From positions 1 through 64,000 of the forward strand of contig NZ_FOYM01000014.1 of the NCBI RefSeq assembly GCF_900115975.1: 64,000 nucleotides of DNA, read 5' to 3'. Origin of the DNA: Desulfoscipio geothermicus DSM 3669. GTDB lineage: Bacteria > Bacillota > Desulfotomaculia > Desulfotomaculales > Desulfallaceae. The notes below the pieces were generated by a model that worked only from the letters and a program-made list of their open reading frames with translations, searched no databases and had not been told where the DNA came from. Both the position numbers and the translations under genes were made by a program. Shown one piece after another: positions 9,296 to 16,960 of this stretch (position 1 is the stretch's first letter; the number at the start of each line of letters is the position of its first letter).

Positions 9296-10207
9296 TTAAA
9301 TTTTTTTCAAGTCTATCATTGCCCCGGCGCCTTTCTTTACAAATTCAAATACCTTATCCCTAAACTCCTGTGGCAGTCTTCCGGTTATAGCCCCCGGTTT
9401 CCAGATGCCAAGCAAGAAGAAAACTGCCAGCAAAATTTCATAAAAACGCAAAAAGTTATGGTAACCACTGGTCTTGAATATGTTATCGGACTGAGAAAAA
9501 TAAAAGACTGTATCCATGAATCCCTTGCCCTCGGATACGACAGAAATTTTAAACATGCCGAATACCACAGCGACAGTGGCCACCAACTTGAAAATAATGC
9601 GCAGGTCGGGCAGGTTCTCGTTGCTACTGACTTTTAAATAGACAACAGCCCAAATTGTAAGAAATACCAGCAGGCTGGAAAAATTGGATATGCCGGCGAT
9701 TACGCCCAGGCCGGCCAGGCCGATAAGATACCCGGCCAGGGCAGCGTAATTGATGTTCTTGGCCTTCTCGACCAACCACCAGATAACGCCTGCAACAATC
9801 ATCATCCCCTGGCCCAACCGGTAAGTGAAATCACTAAGCAGGGTTAAAGAGTTGCCCAAGAAACTCCCGCCAATGAACATTGAAGCAGCGTTTTGAATTA
9901 GTTCAACGGGTATAATTAAAAGCGGGCTGAAAACAAAAATAATAAGGCCGGTTGTGCCTATAATGGCCGCCATGATAAACGGTATATGGATGATTAGAAT
10001 ATATAGCCAGTTTAGAAAAACTTGCACCAAAACTATACCCAAAATCGCAATCAACATGAGCTCGGCACCGGACAGGATATTACCGGTATTTCTCAAGTAA
10101 AAAGGCAAAAGTAGCAGGAACGAAACCAGGTAAAGGACTCCCAGGAACAGGCCGGCATCCTTGATTTTAAAAGCCATTCGCGGCACAATTAAATCTTCAT
10201 GGTTCAT
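9296..10207 (-). CDS. Polytopic membrane protein
   Basis: Unrecognised 303-residue protein with about seven or eight hydrophobic segments, the first near residues 18-37. A clear ribosome site (AAAGGAGAGG) precedes the ATG. It lies in the minus-strand Tad/T4SS block between the stalk-domain protein and the large secreted protein, each separated by terminators. Its place in the cluster suggests a membrane platform or channel part, but the sequence itself gives no proof. Confidence 0.65.
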   Translation of the reverse strand: MNHEDLIVPRMAFKIKDAGLFLGVLYLVSFLLLLPFYLRNTGNILSGAELMLIAILGIVLVQVFLNWLYILIIHIPFIMAAIIGTTGLIIFVFSPLLIIPVELIQNAASMFIGGSFLGNSLTLLSDFTYRLGQGMMIVAGVIWWLVEKAKNINYAALAGYLIGLAGLGVIAGISNFSSLLVFLTIWAVVYLKVSSNENLPDLRIIFKLVATVAVVFGMFKISVVSEGKGFMDTVFYFSQSDNIFKTSGYHNFLRFYEILLAVFFLLGIWKPGAITGRLPQEFRDKVFEFVKKGAGAMIDLKKI

Positions 10208-10310
10208 GTAAACACCTCTCCTTTGTTAAATTTCTTATGCACCATTATCAGTAATAAATTTTTCCAACTCCCCCCTTTTTTCTCTAAAAAAGTGACTATA
10301 AAAAGAAAAG

Positions 10311-10327
10311 GCGGGATTTAATCCCGC
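10311..10327 (-). terminator. Terminator after stalk-domain gene
   Basis: GCGGGAT/ATCCCGC with a tight 3-nt loop, followed on the minus strand by CTTTTCTTTTT. It begins directly after the stop codon of the 10328-11464 gene. Confidence 0.7.
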
Positions 10328-11464
10328 TTAAATTTTATTAAAGCTCACAAACCATAAGTTTTCGTAAAGAGGAGGTTCTGGAGGCCCTATGCTTGCAGCA
10401 GCGTTAAAATTAAACGCTGACAATAAAACTGCATTTGGATTACCATCTATAAAATATTTGCCGTTTTTAACATAGAATTTACCATTCAAGCTATCTTCAA
10501 CAACATGCCCGTCCTTTTCCCATACCAGTTTTGCGGTATCACCGCCATCTTTTAATTCAACATATCCCGGGCTCCAATATCCTTCTGCCCCGTAAATCCT
10601 TAAAGTTTTGGATTTTGGGTCATACTGAAACGCTTCTTCCGGGGCTCCGAAGGCAGTTAATAGGACTTTTATGTTTATCGGGCCTTCATCAAAACGGTTT
10701 CTGGGTTCCGGTGTAAGGTAATCCGGCAAGGTTTCTTCCCAGCGCCGCGGTTCACCACCATCAACAGTAACGTAATAATCACCGCTAGATCCGTGTACTA
10801 CAAGTGCCGGGTCATAATTCCAAAACACTACCTTCTTGGAAGAAGGCATAAAGCCCATTATCATGGCCCGGGGCTTCTCGGGAAACTCAATGTCAGGCCG
10901 CTTGAAAACCGTGTTTTGAGGGATTTCTTCCACCGGCGGCAGTATCACTTCAGGCGTTTTGGCCCCCTGGGGCACTATGGCCACCGTTCGGGTTTTATCG
11001 TCCCACTTTACCGCGTACCCAAACGCCTCGGCAACCCACCGGGCCGGCAGGTAGGTTCTGCCGTCCCTGATCACCGGCGCGACATCAAGGTCGCTGCCCT
11101 CGGATATGATTTTCTTTGCTATATCCACCGCGTTATCTTCGCCATTTCTGACCAGTATCTTTTTAACCCCCACTACCAGGTAGACACCGGTGTCGTCCCG
11201 GGTTAAAGTGACCAGGCGCAGGAACTTGTTCCATTCAACCTTGATGCCAAACGGTTCGCTCATGTAACGTACCGGAACGTAGGTACGTCCATCTTCGATA
11301 AACGGTTTGGCGTCCATTTCTTTTAGTTGATCGTCCAGTTGATAGGTGCTGCTGTCTATGGTAAAGATTACGGAGTGGTTGTCGGCGGCATCAGCCGGCC
11401 TCAAACCGGGTACGAAAATAACCATCAGAGCGACAATTACAACAAACAAAATAAATTTTTTCAA
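10328..11464 (-). CDS. Secreted protein with copper-amine-oxidase-type stalk domains
   Basis: A 378-residue exported protein with a signal peptide (residues 1-26) and two copies of the copper amine oxidase N-terminal-like stalk domain. The signatures are PFIEDGRTYVPVRYMSEPFG near residue 54 and PVIRDGRTYLPARWVAEAFG near residue 131. In Firmicutes this domain usually occurs in cell-surface proteins and has no oxidase activity. The C-terminal half is unrecognised. It probably sits at the cell surface and may help anchor or shape the appendage encoded by the block. Confidence 0.85.
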   Translation of the reverse strand: MKKFILFVVIVALMVIFVPGLRPADAADNHSVIFTIDSSTYQLDDQLKEMDAKPFIEDGRTYVPVRYMSEPFGIKVEWNKFLRLVTLTRDDTGVYLVVGVKKILVRNGEDNAVDIAKKIISEGSDLDVAPVIRDGRTYLPARWVAEAFGYAVKWDDKTRTVAIVPQGAKTPEVILPPVEEIPQNTVFKRPDIEFPEKPRAMIMGFMPSSKKVVFWNYDPALVVHGSSGDYYVTVDGGEPRRWEETLPDYLTPEPRNRFDEGPINIKVLLTAFGAPEEAFQYDPKSKTLRIYGAEGYWSPGYVELKDGGDTAKLVWEKDGHVVEDSLNGKFYVKNGKYFIDGNPNAVLLSAFNFNAAASIGPPEPPLYENLWFVSFNKI

Positions 11465-11468
11465 GTGA

Positions 11469-11900
11469 TCACACCCCTTCGGTTTCTTGAGCAGTATCCA
11501 GCGGACTTTCCCAGTGTATGGCCAGTGCTTTATCTTCCTCGACCATCAGGTCAACATACATACCTTTCTTTAATTTGCTGGTTAAGTCAAATGCCGTTCC
11601 GGGCTTTGAAAGAATGTCCATCCCCTCCTGGATGGTAGTGTTTGAATCAATCTTAATAGTAATTTCTTTGCCTTCGAACTCCTTGTCCCCGCTATTTTCT
11701 ACTTTTATGGTTAGCTCATTTGGCTTAACCGCAAGCACCTTGCCCGACCGGACCATCTGGTTAAGTTTCTCCTGGTGCTCTGTGGCCGCTTTTTTTAGTT
11801 TAACCTCCGGCATGTAATCCGTGAAGTACCAGTGGCCGCAAACGCCGCTAAATGTGCCGACTATGAAAGTTAAAATTGCTATTAAGATTGTTTTTCTCAC
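11469..11900 (-). CDS. Membrane-anchored extracytoplasmic protein
   Basis: A 143-residue protein with one N-terminal membrane segment (residues 4-23), a short coiled region, and a beta-rich domain with the pattern GKVLAVKPNELTIKV...KEITIKI. This resembles the small OB-like repeat domains found in DUF5666-type proteins. It lies 4 bp upstream of the stalk-domain gene, so the two are probably co-transcribed. Function unknown. Confidence 0.6.
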   Translation of the reverse strand: MRKTILIAILTFIVGTFSGVCGHWYFTDYMPEVKLKKAATEHQEKLNQMVRSGKVLAVKPNELTIKVENSGDKEFEGKEITIKIDSNTTIQEGMDILSKPGTAFDLTSKLKKGMYVDLMVEEDKALAIHWESPLDTAQETEGV

Positions 11901-11940
11901 TTAATGGTCTCTCCCTTCTTATTAGACACAATTTCCAGAA

Positions 11941-12120
11941 CTAATGTTCCAAGTTTTGATCATCATGGTAACATTTTTTAATAGTTATCGTTGGATTTTG
12001 GACCTTGCTTGCAAATCGAAATAATGGAATGCTGAAGATCATCACTACTCCAAAAACCAAAAGCAGTATTAAAATTGGTATGCCTACAGCAGTAAGTATT
12101 AATAATGTGGTCAGTTTCAA
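11941..12120 (-). CDS. Small membrane protein
   Basis: A protein of about 59 residues with one long hydrophobic segment and a basic tail. I take TTG at 12120 as the start because an AGGTGAT ribosome site lies 7 nt upstream. A GTG at 12132 is possible but overlaps that site. It lies next to the first type I toxin locus. Family not recognised. Confidence 0.45.
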   Translation of the reverse strand: MKLTTLLILTAVGIPILILLLVFGVVMIFSIPLFRFASKVQNPTITIKKCYHDDQNLEH

Positions 12121-12173
12121 TGTTAATATCACCTCACATTCTTGTCCTGTTATCGCTCCCTACAAAATAAGAA

Positions 12174-12197
12174 AACCGGAGTTTACCAGCTCCGGTT
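12174..12197 (-). terminator. Terminator, probable 3' end of type I toxin-1 mRNA
   Basis: The AACCGGAG/CTCCGGTT stem is followed on the minus strand by TTCTTATTTTG. It stands immediately beside the -35 box of the antisense RNA, as expected if the toxin message reads through the whole antisense region before stopping. Confidence 0.7.
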
Positions 12198-12198
12198 G

Positions 12199-12227
12199 TT
12201 GACATTATATGTTAAACTTAATAATAT
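12199..12227 (+). promoter_or_regulatory. SigmaA promoter for antisense RNA 1
   Basis: TTGACA at 12199-12204, a 17-nt spacer, and TAATAT at 12222-12227. This near-consensus promoter drives plus-strand RNA from about 12234 toward the toxin gene. Confidence 0.8.
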
Positions 12228-12233
12228 TGTGTT

Positions 12234-12327
12234 AACAAGGAATATTGGTAATACGGCGTGTGCGCCTCGTCTGTCGGGGTTTCGTTTTAGGCCCCTGAAG
12301 TTGCTGGGATCAACTTCAGGGGTTTTT
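12234..12327 (+). ncRNA. Antisense antitoxin RNA 1 (type I TA)
   Basis: Predicted RNA of about 94 nt, running from the promoter to a strong terminator with a perfect 12-bp stem (12292-12303/12311-12322) followed by five T. It overlaps the 3' part of the minus-strand toxin message in the same way as the known txpA/RatA and bsrG/SR4 pairs. A paralogous RNA at 26782-26873 keeps the hairpin through compensatory changes. Confidence 0.75.
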
Positions 12328-12329
12328 AA

Positions 12330-12419
12330 CTACTGCCGCCAGTCCGTTATTCGGGCGACGAGGGTGAGAAAAAGGGTGACGGTTGCGACAATCTGTACTA
12401 CATCTGAAACTGAAAACAT
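12330..12419 (-). CDS. 29-residue hydrophobic peptide, putative type I toxin 1
   Basis: A short peptide (MFSVSDVVQIV...) with one hydrophobic helix and the charged tail RITDWRQ, resembling the holin-like/TxpA type of membrane toxin. The ATG at 12417-12419 follows a strong ribosome site (GGGGGTGAGG), and the stop is TAG. Its paralogue at 26877-26966 is 29 residues as well and differs mostly by conservative or silent changes, which is good evidence for selection on the protein. A convergent antisense RNA begins from a strong promoter just downstream. Toxicity is inferred, not shown. Confidence 0.8.
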   Translation of the reverse strand: MFSVSDVVQIVATVTLFLTLVARITDWRQ

Positions 12420-12473
12420 TTTTACCTCACCCCCTTTCGAGTTGTTAAATCCTCATTTTTCCGCAAAATCAGA

Positions 12474-12875
12474 TTATCTTAGCATATAGTAGAGCAAAAC
12501 CCCGGATGTCATTACTGCCGTGGCACCTGTAGTAAAATTTAAAAAGATTTGCCTAAAATTGTTTGTTGCTCCTATCCATCGTACTACGGCTTTGGTAGTC
12601 TCATAACCTGCTACGGCCAGTATCGAAGCTGCAACTAAACGACCGTATTCTGCTGCAATTGGTGCTCCTGTAGGTGCTTCTGTAGGCAGTTCAGCCAGTT
12701 CCGCATATAAATAGGCGCAGTGGCCAGAAACAAATAATACCCCTAGCAATAACCCGTGGCATGCGATGGATATAAGATTAATATTCGGTCGAGAAAAAGT
12801 TTTGTCCGACAGAGCAGCAAAACCCAACTGTATGACATAAATGATACTGCCAAAAAATACGAAGAAAGATGACAC
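12474..12875 (-). CDS. Membrane protein with four hydrophobic segments
   Basis: Unrecognised protein. GTG at 12875 is the preferred start because GGGGGTG stands 4-5 nt upstream, giving about 133 residues. An upstream start at 12899 is also open. The hydrophobic segments fall near the N-terminus, at about residues 40-55, around residue 85 and at the C-terminus. It lies between the PIN pair and the first type I toxin. The size and topology are loosely like pilin-type or T4SS membrane subunits, but this is only suggestive. Confidence 0.55.
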   Translation of the reverse strand: MSSFFVFFGSIIYVIQLGFAALSDKTFSRPNINLISIACHGLLLGVLFVSGHCAYLYAELAELPTEAPTGAPIAAEYGRLVAASILAVAGYETTKAVVRWIGATNNFRQIFLNFTTGATAVMTSGVLLYYMLR

Positions 12876-12940
12876 ATATTCACCCCCTACCTGTAACAAT
12901 TTGGGTAATTAATCACATCCCGCTCCTTGCAAAATAAGAA

Positions 12941-12963
12941 AACCGGAGTTCATCACTCCGGTT
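12941..12963 (-). terminator. Terminator after PIN gene copy 2
   Basis: The AACCGGAGT/ACTCCGGTT stem is followed on the minus strand by TTCTTATTTTG. The tail and half-stem are almost identical to the terminator at 12174-12197, so one appears to be a duplicate of the other. Confidence 0.75.
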
Positions 12964-12967
12964 ATGT

Positions 12968-13435
12968 TTAACATGCTGTTTCTGGTTGATACTGGTATGG
13001 AACTACAATTTCTAAATTCGGATGCGGGACGTACTTAAAATCGCCAGGATTACGTGTGTATAAAGGCAATTTGAATGTTATCGCTGTTGCAGCTATATAG
13101 CAGTCTTCAATGTGATAGTCACGATATTCGGCTGATTGGCGAGATAGTATACCGGCTATGCGTGATACTTTAGAGGTTGTGGGTAAAATACGATAGAATG
13201 TTGGTAACAAGTTAATTATTCTTTCTTCCTCCTGTTTAGATATATAGGGATATTGAAGTAATTCTTTTAGAGTATGACAAGAAATATACCTAGTAATTCG
13301 TTCATCGATAAGCCAGTTAACTAACTCTATAGCTTTTTTTGAATTGTAAGCATATTCCTTGTTTTTAGGGCGAGATTTTCTATAGCTTCTAAGTAAATCT
13401 ATCAAAATATTTGTATCTAATAATACTCCGTCCAT
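12968..13435 (-). CDS. PIN-domain ribonuclease toxin, copy 2
   Basis: Paralogue of the PIN protein at 3133-3597, about 155 residues from the ATG at 13435 (ribosome site AAAGGTAG). Acidic residues are conserved in LLDTNI, TLKELLQYPYIS, HIEDCYIAATA and NPGDF. It follows its antitoxin-like partner directly and ends at a terminator. Carrying two diverged copies in one element suggests non-cross-neutralising addiction modules. The function is inferred from family and pairing. Confidence 0.85.
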   Translation of the reverse strand: MDGVLLDTNILIDLLRSYRKSRPKNKEYAYNSKKAIELVNWLIDERITRYISCHTLKELLQYPYISKQEEERIINLLPTFYRILPTTSKVSRIAGILSRQSAEYRDYHIEDCYIAATAITFKLPLYTRNPGDFKYVPHPNLEIVVPYQYQPETAC

Positions 13436-13439
13436 ATTA

Positions 13440-13610
13440 CTACCTTTTATCAAAAAAAGATGTGTCTTTTCCTTCCCATAAACCTATTAGTTCTTTTAAT
13501 GCTGCTTTCTCTCTTTTGATTTTCAGCTTATCGAGAGGAGTTAAAAACTTTTTGCGTTTTTTTTTGATTAAATCACCTTTAGCTCCGTACGTTATTTTTA
13601 CTGATTTCAT
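13440..13610 (-). CDS. Antitoxin-like partner of PIN toxin, copy 2
   Basis: A very basic protein of about 56 residues. The ATG at 13610 is chosen because GGAGTG lies 7 nt upstream. The C-terminal tail GLWEGKDTSFFDKR matches the first partner's tail, whereas the rest does not. The tail is the likely toxin-contact segment. The stop codon is only a few bases before the toxin ATG, which fits a bicistronic toxin-antitoxin operon. Confidence 0.7.
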   Translation of the reverse strand: MKSVKITYGAKGDLIKKKRKKFLTPLDKLKIKREKAALKELIGLWEGKDTSFFDKR

Positions 13611-13726
13611 ATTCATCACTCCGTTCACTAAACGTCAAGAATATTGTATCTATCAAAATTTAAGATTATCTTTTTCAAATTATAACCCATCATTTGTATT
13701 ACCACAACCTTCTTTGACTTAATTAA

Positions 13727-14284
13727 TTATTCAGTGGGATTTACAAAAAATGCTCTACTCGTGCTATCAATGTAAATTGGAACATGGTTTGAATCACTGA
13801 AACTACGCAAAACCGGCGCAAAAAAACCGGGTTTCATCCAGACCCGCGCCCGGGTATAATAACTGTCTTCACCTACCGGGTAGCCTTCCCAACCGGCTTT
13901 TTCAGCGTCTGGAGTTTCATCAAGGGTAAAATACCCGCCCTGGTTTGCCCAAAAACTTGGGCTGCCGTTAAGTAGGGCAGTTTTCAAGGCTGCCTCTTTT
14001 GCTTTTTCAGTATCTATTTCGATGTGATACCCCGTTATTTTTTCTTCAATTCCAATCGGGTTACCCGCATCATCAGTTACAGTCTGAACTTCTTTTTCAG
14101 GTATTACTTCTGCCGTCATGGCCCCGGCCAGTGACGAGGCATCGACCAGGGTTTGAAGCTGCGCCCGGGCGATTAAAAATCGACCTGTATCAAGCATGAG
14201 TGCTGCCAAAATTAAAAGCAGTGGAATTGCTATTGCTGCCCACAAAACCAATGAACCGCGTTGATTATTAATTATGTGGTTCAT
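13727..14284 (-). CDS. TadG/TadE-like pseudopilin
   Basis: A minor pilin-like protein of the Tad (tight adherence) pilus, 185 residues. The N-terminus, NQRGSLVLWAAIAIPLLLIL, has the RGS leader and hydrophobic helix typical of TadE/TadG. It is followed by DTGRFLIARAQLQTLVDAS, a hallmark of the Tad/TadG N-terminal region. The C-terminal part is extracytoplasmic. The ribosome site is GGAGTGAG. It ends the Tad gene run and probably helps start or cap the Flp pilus. Confidence 0.85.
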   Translation of the reverse strand: MNHIINNQRGSLVLWAAIAIPLLLILAALMLDTGRFLIARAQLQTLVDASSLAGAMTAEVIPEKEVQTVTDDAGNPIGIEEKITGYHIEIDTEKAKEAALKTALLNGSPSFWANQGGYFTLDETPDAEKAGWEGYPVGEDSYYTRARVWMKPGFFAPVLRSFSDSNHVPIYIDSTSRAFFVNPTE

Positions 14285-14297
14285 AACTCACTCCATC

Positions 14298-14894
14298 CTA
14301 CTGAAAATAATCGTAAATATGGATAATTGATTCACGGTAGTAATCTGCTGTTACATGTATCAATATTGGAAATATAATCAAAGAAATAGCAAGCACAGCC
14401 GCAACCAGTACAAATTGATTTTGAAACAAACTGTCCAGCAAGATCATTTCTTTCAAATCATGTCTGTTAGGTAAGCGTATTGTACTAAGAGAAGATGATA
14501 ACACATTGACCTCGGCATTCCTGTTTTTGTATAGCTCCAAATATTCACTGTTATCAAACCATAGTTTTAGTTTTACCAAATAACAGTGTTCCAAATGCTC
14601 TTTGTATGTGCCATTATATTTATCCGTATATTTGAAATCATCATAGTCAACAAGTCTGAATCCTTTTGTTTTCAACTGCTGTACTAGTGAATCTTTAACT
14701 GATTGACTGACCTGGCATAGTTTTAATGTCGGTGCCAGGTATTTTTCATTTATTGGGCAGGGAGCCCACTTGGAATAATATTCGTATTCAAGATTATATT
14801 TGGCAGCAAGTTTTCTGCAGATCGCCATATTGGGCACATATATATCGCAGGTGTTTGTTTCCTTGTTCTGGTATATATAAAAATTTTTGAGCAT
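14298..14894 (-). CDS. Hypothetical protein with C-terminal membrane anchor
   Basis: Unrecognised protein of about 198 residues. The ATG at 14894 is preferred because it lies 1 base after the stop of the upstream TadE gene. The longer open frame reads back into that gene. It has a soluble, Tyr- and Lys-rich body with several Cys and one membrane helix near residues 163-182. The codon use is more AT-rich than in the Tad neighbours, which hints at a separate origin. Confidence 0.55.
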   Translation of the reverse strand: MLKNFYIYQNKETNTCDIYVPNMAICRKLAAKYNLEYEYYSKWAPCPINEKYLAPTLKLCQVSQSVKDSLVQQLKTKGFRLVDYDDFKYTDKYNGTYKEHLEHCYLVKLKLWFDNSEYLELYKNRNAEVNVLSSSLSTIRLPNRHDLKEMILLDSLFQNQFVLVAAVLAISLIIFPILIHVTADYYRESIIHIYDYFQ

Positions 14895-14895
14895 C

Positions 14896-15327
14896 CTAAT
14901 CTTCCTCACTAATTTCAAACTCTTTTTTGAACACCGCGCTACCGGTGACAGTAATGGTATTCCCCCACCCCTCGGCATCGTGGTTTATGAGTTTGGGCAA
15001 GTTGGGAACGGCTATCGGCACTTTAAAACTCACATTGGCCAGACAGTGGGTACCGCCGCTGTCGGTCGGCACCAGGGCTTTATTAGTAATAACGCCGTCC
15101 GTCAATGTTACGTTGTACAGTTCTTTATTGTTGCTCAGTGTCCGGCCCAATACATGTTCCGTTACTGCAAGAGCCTCTTCTTTTTCATGTGTAATGGCAT
15201 ATGTCCTGGCTGTTTCCCTGGCTGCTGTTTGTGCCGCGTTTTTGGCTATCACTACTTGCCCCCATGTAAGCGCTCCCAGGATAAAAAACAAAATCACGGG
15301 AAATATCAGCGCAAATTCCAGCACCAT
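14896..15327 (-). CDS. tadE: TadE-like pseudopilin with disrupted 5' end
   Basis: Minor pseudopilin of the Tad pilus. From the first ATG (15327) it begins MVLEFALIFPVILFFILGA, already inside the TadE hydrophobic helix and missing the usual RGS leader. The leader is encoded just upstream (KNKRGS) but is cut off by an in-frame TAA. A natural start lies at a TTG at 15358, 7 nt after an AAGGGAGG ribosome site, and would give MVILKNKRGS if the A run at 15341-15347 had six bases instead of seven. The cause may be an error, a mutation or slippage. The helix and downstream domain fit TadE. Confidence 0.8.
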   Translation of the reverse strand: MVLEFALIFPVILFFILGALTWGQVVIAKNAAQTAARETARTYAITHEKEEALAVTEHVLGRTLSNNKELYNVTLTDGVITNKALVPTDSGGTHCLANVSFKVPIAVPNLPKLINHDAEGWGNTITVTGSAVFKKEFEISEED

Positions 15328-15345
15328 CGAACCCCGTTTGTTTTT

Positions 15346-15852
15346 TTAAAATAACCAATTAAATGCCTCCCTTATAATAAGTCCGGGTAAAAAGAATGGA
15401 GCCAAAGGTAAAGCAAAAATCTTACCTTGTGCTTTTAGTTGCTGGATATAAAGTTTAATATTACCTTTAAACAGGTACTTAACGGTTAAAAGGTTCTGCG
15501 TGACCAATTCTTTAAATTGCCCTTTCAAAGCCATATACAGGCTAATAGCAAGGGCACAAAGGGCCACTCCGTAAAAAATCACCTCCGAACCTGTTTGATA
15601 ACCCAATATTGCGCCCAATGCGGCCGATAACTTAATGTCCCCGTTACCCATAAAACCAATGATGCTGAAAAGAACGGTAAGCATAAAACAACCCAACAAG
15701 CCGGCCAGCGCAATTTCAGGTTCCTGACGATGAATCAAGAACCCGGATATAATACCGGCCAGGACAAGATAATTGGGTATGCGCCGGTACCTGATATCTG
15801 TCCATGAAACCCAAGTTAAAAGCAGTAAGCATGATATAAATGATACCGTCAT
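15346..15852 (-). CDS. Prepilin peptidase (TadV/CpaA, A24 family)
   Basis: Integral-membrane aspartyl protease that cleaves the Flp prepilin leader. About 168 residues from the ATG at 15852 (ribosome site GAGGGGGTG). The two catalytic aspartates are visible in SWTDIRYRRIPN and in GNGDIKL, the GxGD-type motif, with hydrophobic segments around them. It is the short TadV form without the N-methylation domain. It lies between the Flp pilin and TadE, the usual Tad order. Confidence 0.9.
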   Translation of the reverse strand: MTVSFISCLLLLTWVSWTDIRYRRIPNYLVLAGIISGFLIHRQEPEIALAGLLGCFMLTVLFSIIGFMGNGDIKLSAALGAILGYQTGSEVIFYGVALCALAISLYMALKGQFKELVTQNLLTVKYLFKGNIKLYIQQLKAQGKIFALPLAPFFLPGLIIREAFNWLF

Positions 15853-15880
15853 AAAACACCCCCTCGAATAAAACAAAAAA

Positions 15881-15905
15881 GGTCACCCGGTAAATACGAG
15901 TGACC
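15881..15905 (-). terminator. Terminator after Flp pilin
   Basis: The GGTCAC/GTGACC stem is followed on the minus strand by TTTTTTG. It stands between the pilin and the peptidase, so it probably raises pilin output relative to the assembly genes by partial termination. Confidence 0.65.
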
Positions 15906-15914
15906 CTTGGTTTT

Positions 15915-16094
15915 TTATTCCATGTTATTATTGCCCTCATCCAGCCAGTTACCAATATTCTTGAAAGACTCGCTCGCTTTGGGTCCGAAAATCTGGTAGC
16001 CGGCTATAAAAAGGCCGATTAAAACAGCCACAATAGCGGCAAACTGGAGCACATCGCCCCTTTCATCTTTGATAAATTCTTTAATGGCTTTCAT
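15915..16094 (-). CDS. flp: Flp/Fap-type pilin
   Basis: Major pilin candidate of the Tad pilus, 59 residues from the ATG at 16094 (ribosome site GGGGGAATTA). A short charged leader, MKAIKEFIKDERGD, is followed by the hydrophobic helix VLQFAAIVAVLIGLFIAGYQ and a brief polar tail, the standard Flp plan. Processing by the adjacent TadV-like peptidase is expected near the Gly-Asp of the leader. A terminator follows immediately. Confidence 0.87.
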   Translation of the reverse strand: MKAIKEFIKDERGDVLQFAAIVAVLIGLFIAGYQIFGPKASESFKNIGNWLDEGNNNME

Positions 16095-16106
16095 CAATAA
16101 TTCCCC

Positions 16107-16958
16107 CTATGAATTGTAAATTTTAATTGTTTCCAGAATAATAGGCATAACTACAAAGCAGACCGTTGTTAATATAGCCGACAGGACAAGATAAACCGTA
16201 ACTTTGGGTTTTAACTTGGATGCCTTTGTGAACAACTCCAATTCTTTTCTGTTTCGGAAGGTACGGTTCAGGTCCCGGAGGTAATTAGCAATGGCAGATC
16301 CTTTTTCGGCGTGTTTAAGTACGAGGGCCAATTCATCCGCCTCGGCTAGATTGTACCTGGCAGCCATATTGGAAAACACAAAGTGTAACGGCTTTCCAAG
16401 GCGTACCTGATCTATGACGTTTTTCAACTCCCGGGCCAGCAGGGTTTCCCCTTCGGCGGACCATTCCAAAACCCTGACCGGCATCAGACCGCCGGTTGCA
16501 GCAATTTCCATTCTCCTGCTTAAATTGATTAAATCCTCTCGAAAAGACTCCCGCCCCCTTTCTGCGTCTGCCTTAATTTTTGCCCATGGAGCCACAACAG
16601 CGGCGAAAGTAAATAGCATAACTATCCACGGGTCGATTACTCCTCCAAGACAAAGACTCAAGGCGCTTACCAAGACCAGACCGACAAAGGCTGCCATAAT
16701 GCCGACAAAATCAATGGCCTGCAGATTGTATGGTCTACCGGCTAATTTTAGTTTGAAGTCGATTTCCTCCATGTTCAGGTTAATACCGACAGCAATTAAC
16801 AACCGGTTTGTGATCCTGTATAATTCCTTGATAATATCCTTTTTGTTCTGTGGTTTGGATGTTAACAGTATTTCAAAAATTGAATGTCTTCGGTAAGAAA
16901 TAATACCCAGGCCAAAGCAGGCCACAGAAGCAAATACGGCAAGCGTAAAATAGAACAT
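16107..16958 (-). CDS. tadC: TadC inner-membrane platform protein
   Basis: GspF-type membrane protein that, with TadB, forms the platform turned by the CpaF ATPase. About 283 residues from the ATG at 16958. A longer open frame to 17162 overlaps another gene and is rejected. It has N-terminal hydrophobic segments, a cytoplasmic helical domain containing LINLSRRMEIAATGGLMPVR, and a C-terminal membrane helix (VYLVLSAILTTVCFVVMPII). The position after TadB fits the family. Confidence 0.85.
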   Translation of the reverse strand: MFYFTLAVFASVACFGLGIISYRRHSIFEILLTSKPQNKKDIIKELYRITNRLLIAVGINLNMEEIDFKLKLAGRPYNLQAIDFVGIMAAFVGLVLVSALSLCLGGVIDPWIVMLFTFAAVVAPWAKIKADAERGRESFREDLINLSRRMEIAATGGLMPVRVLEWSAEGETLLARELKNVIDQVRLGKPLHFVFSNMAARYNLAEADELALVLKHAEKGSAIANYLRDLNRTFRNRKELELFTKASKLKPKVTVYLVLSAILTTVCFVVMPIILETIKIYNS

Positions 16959-16960
16959 TT

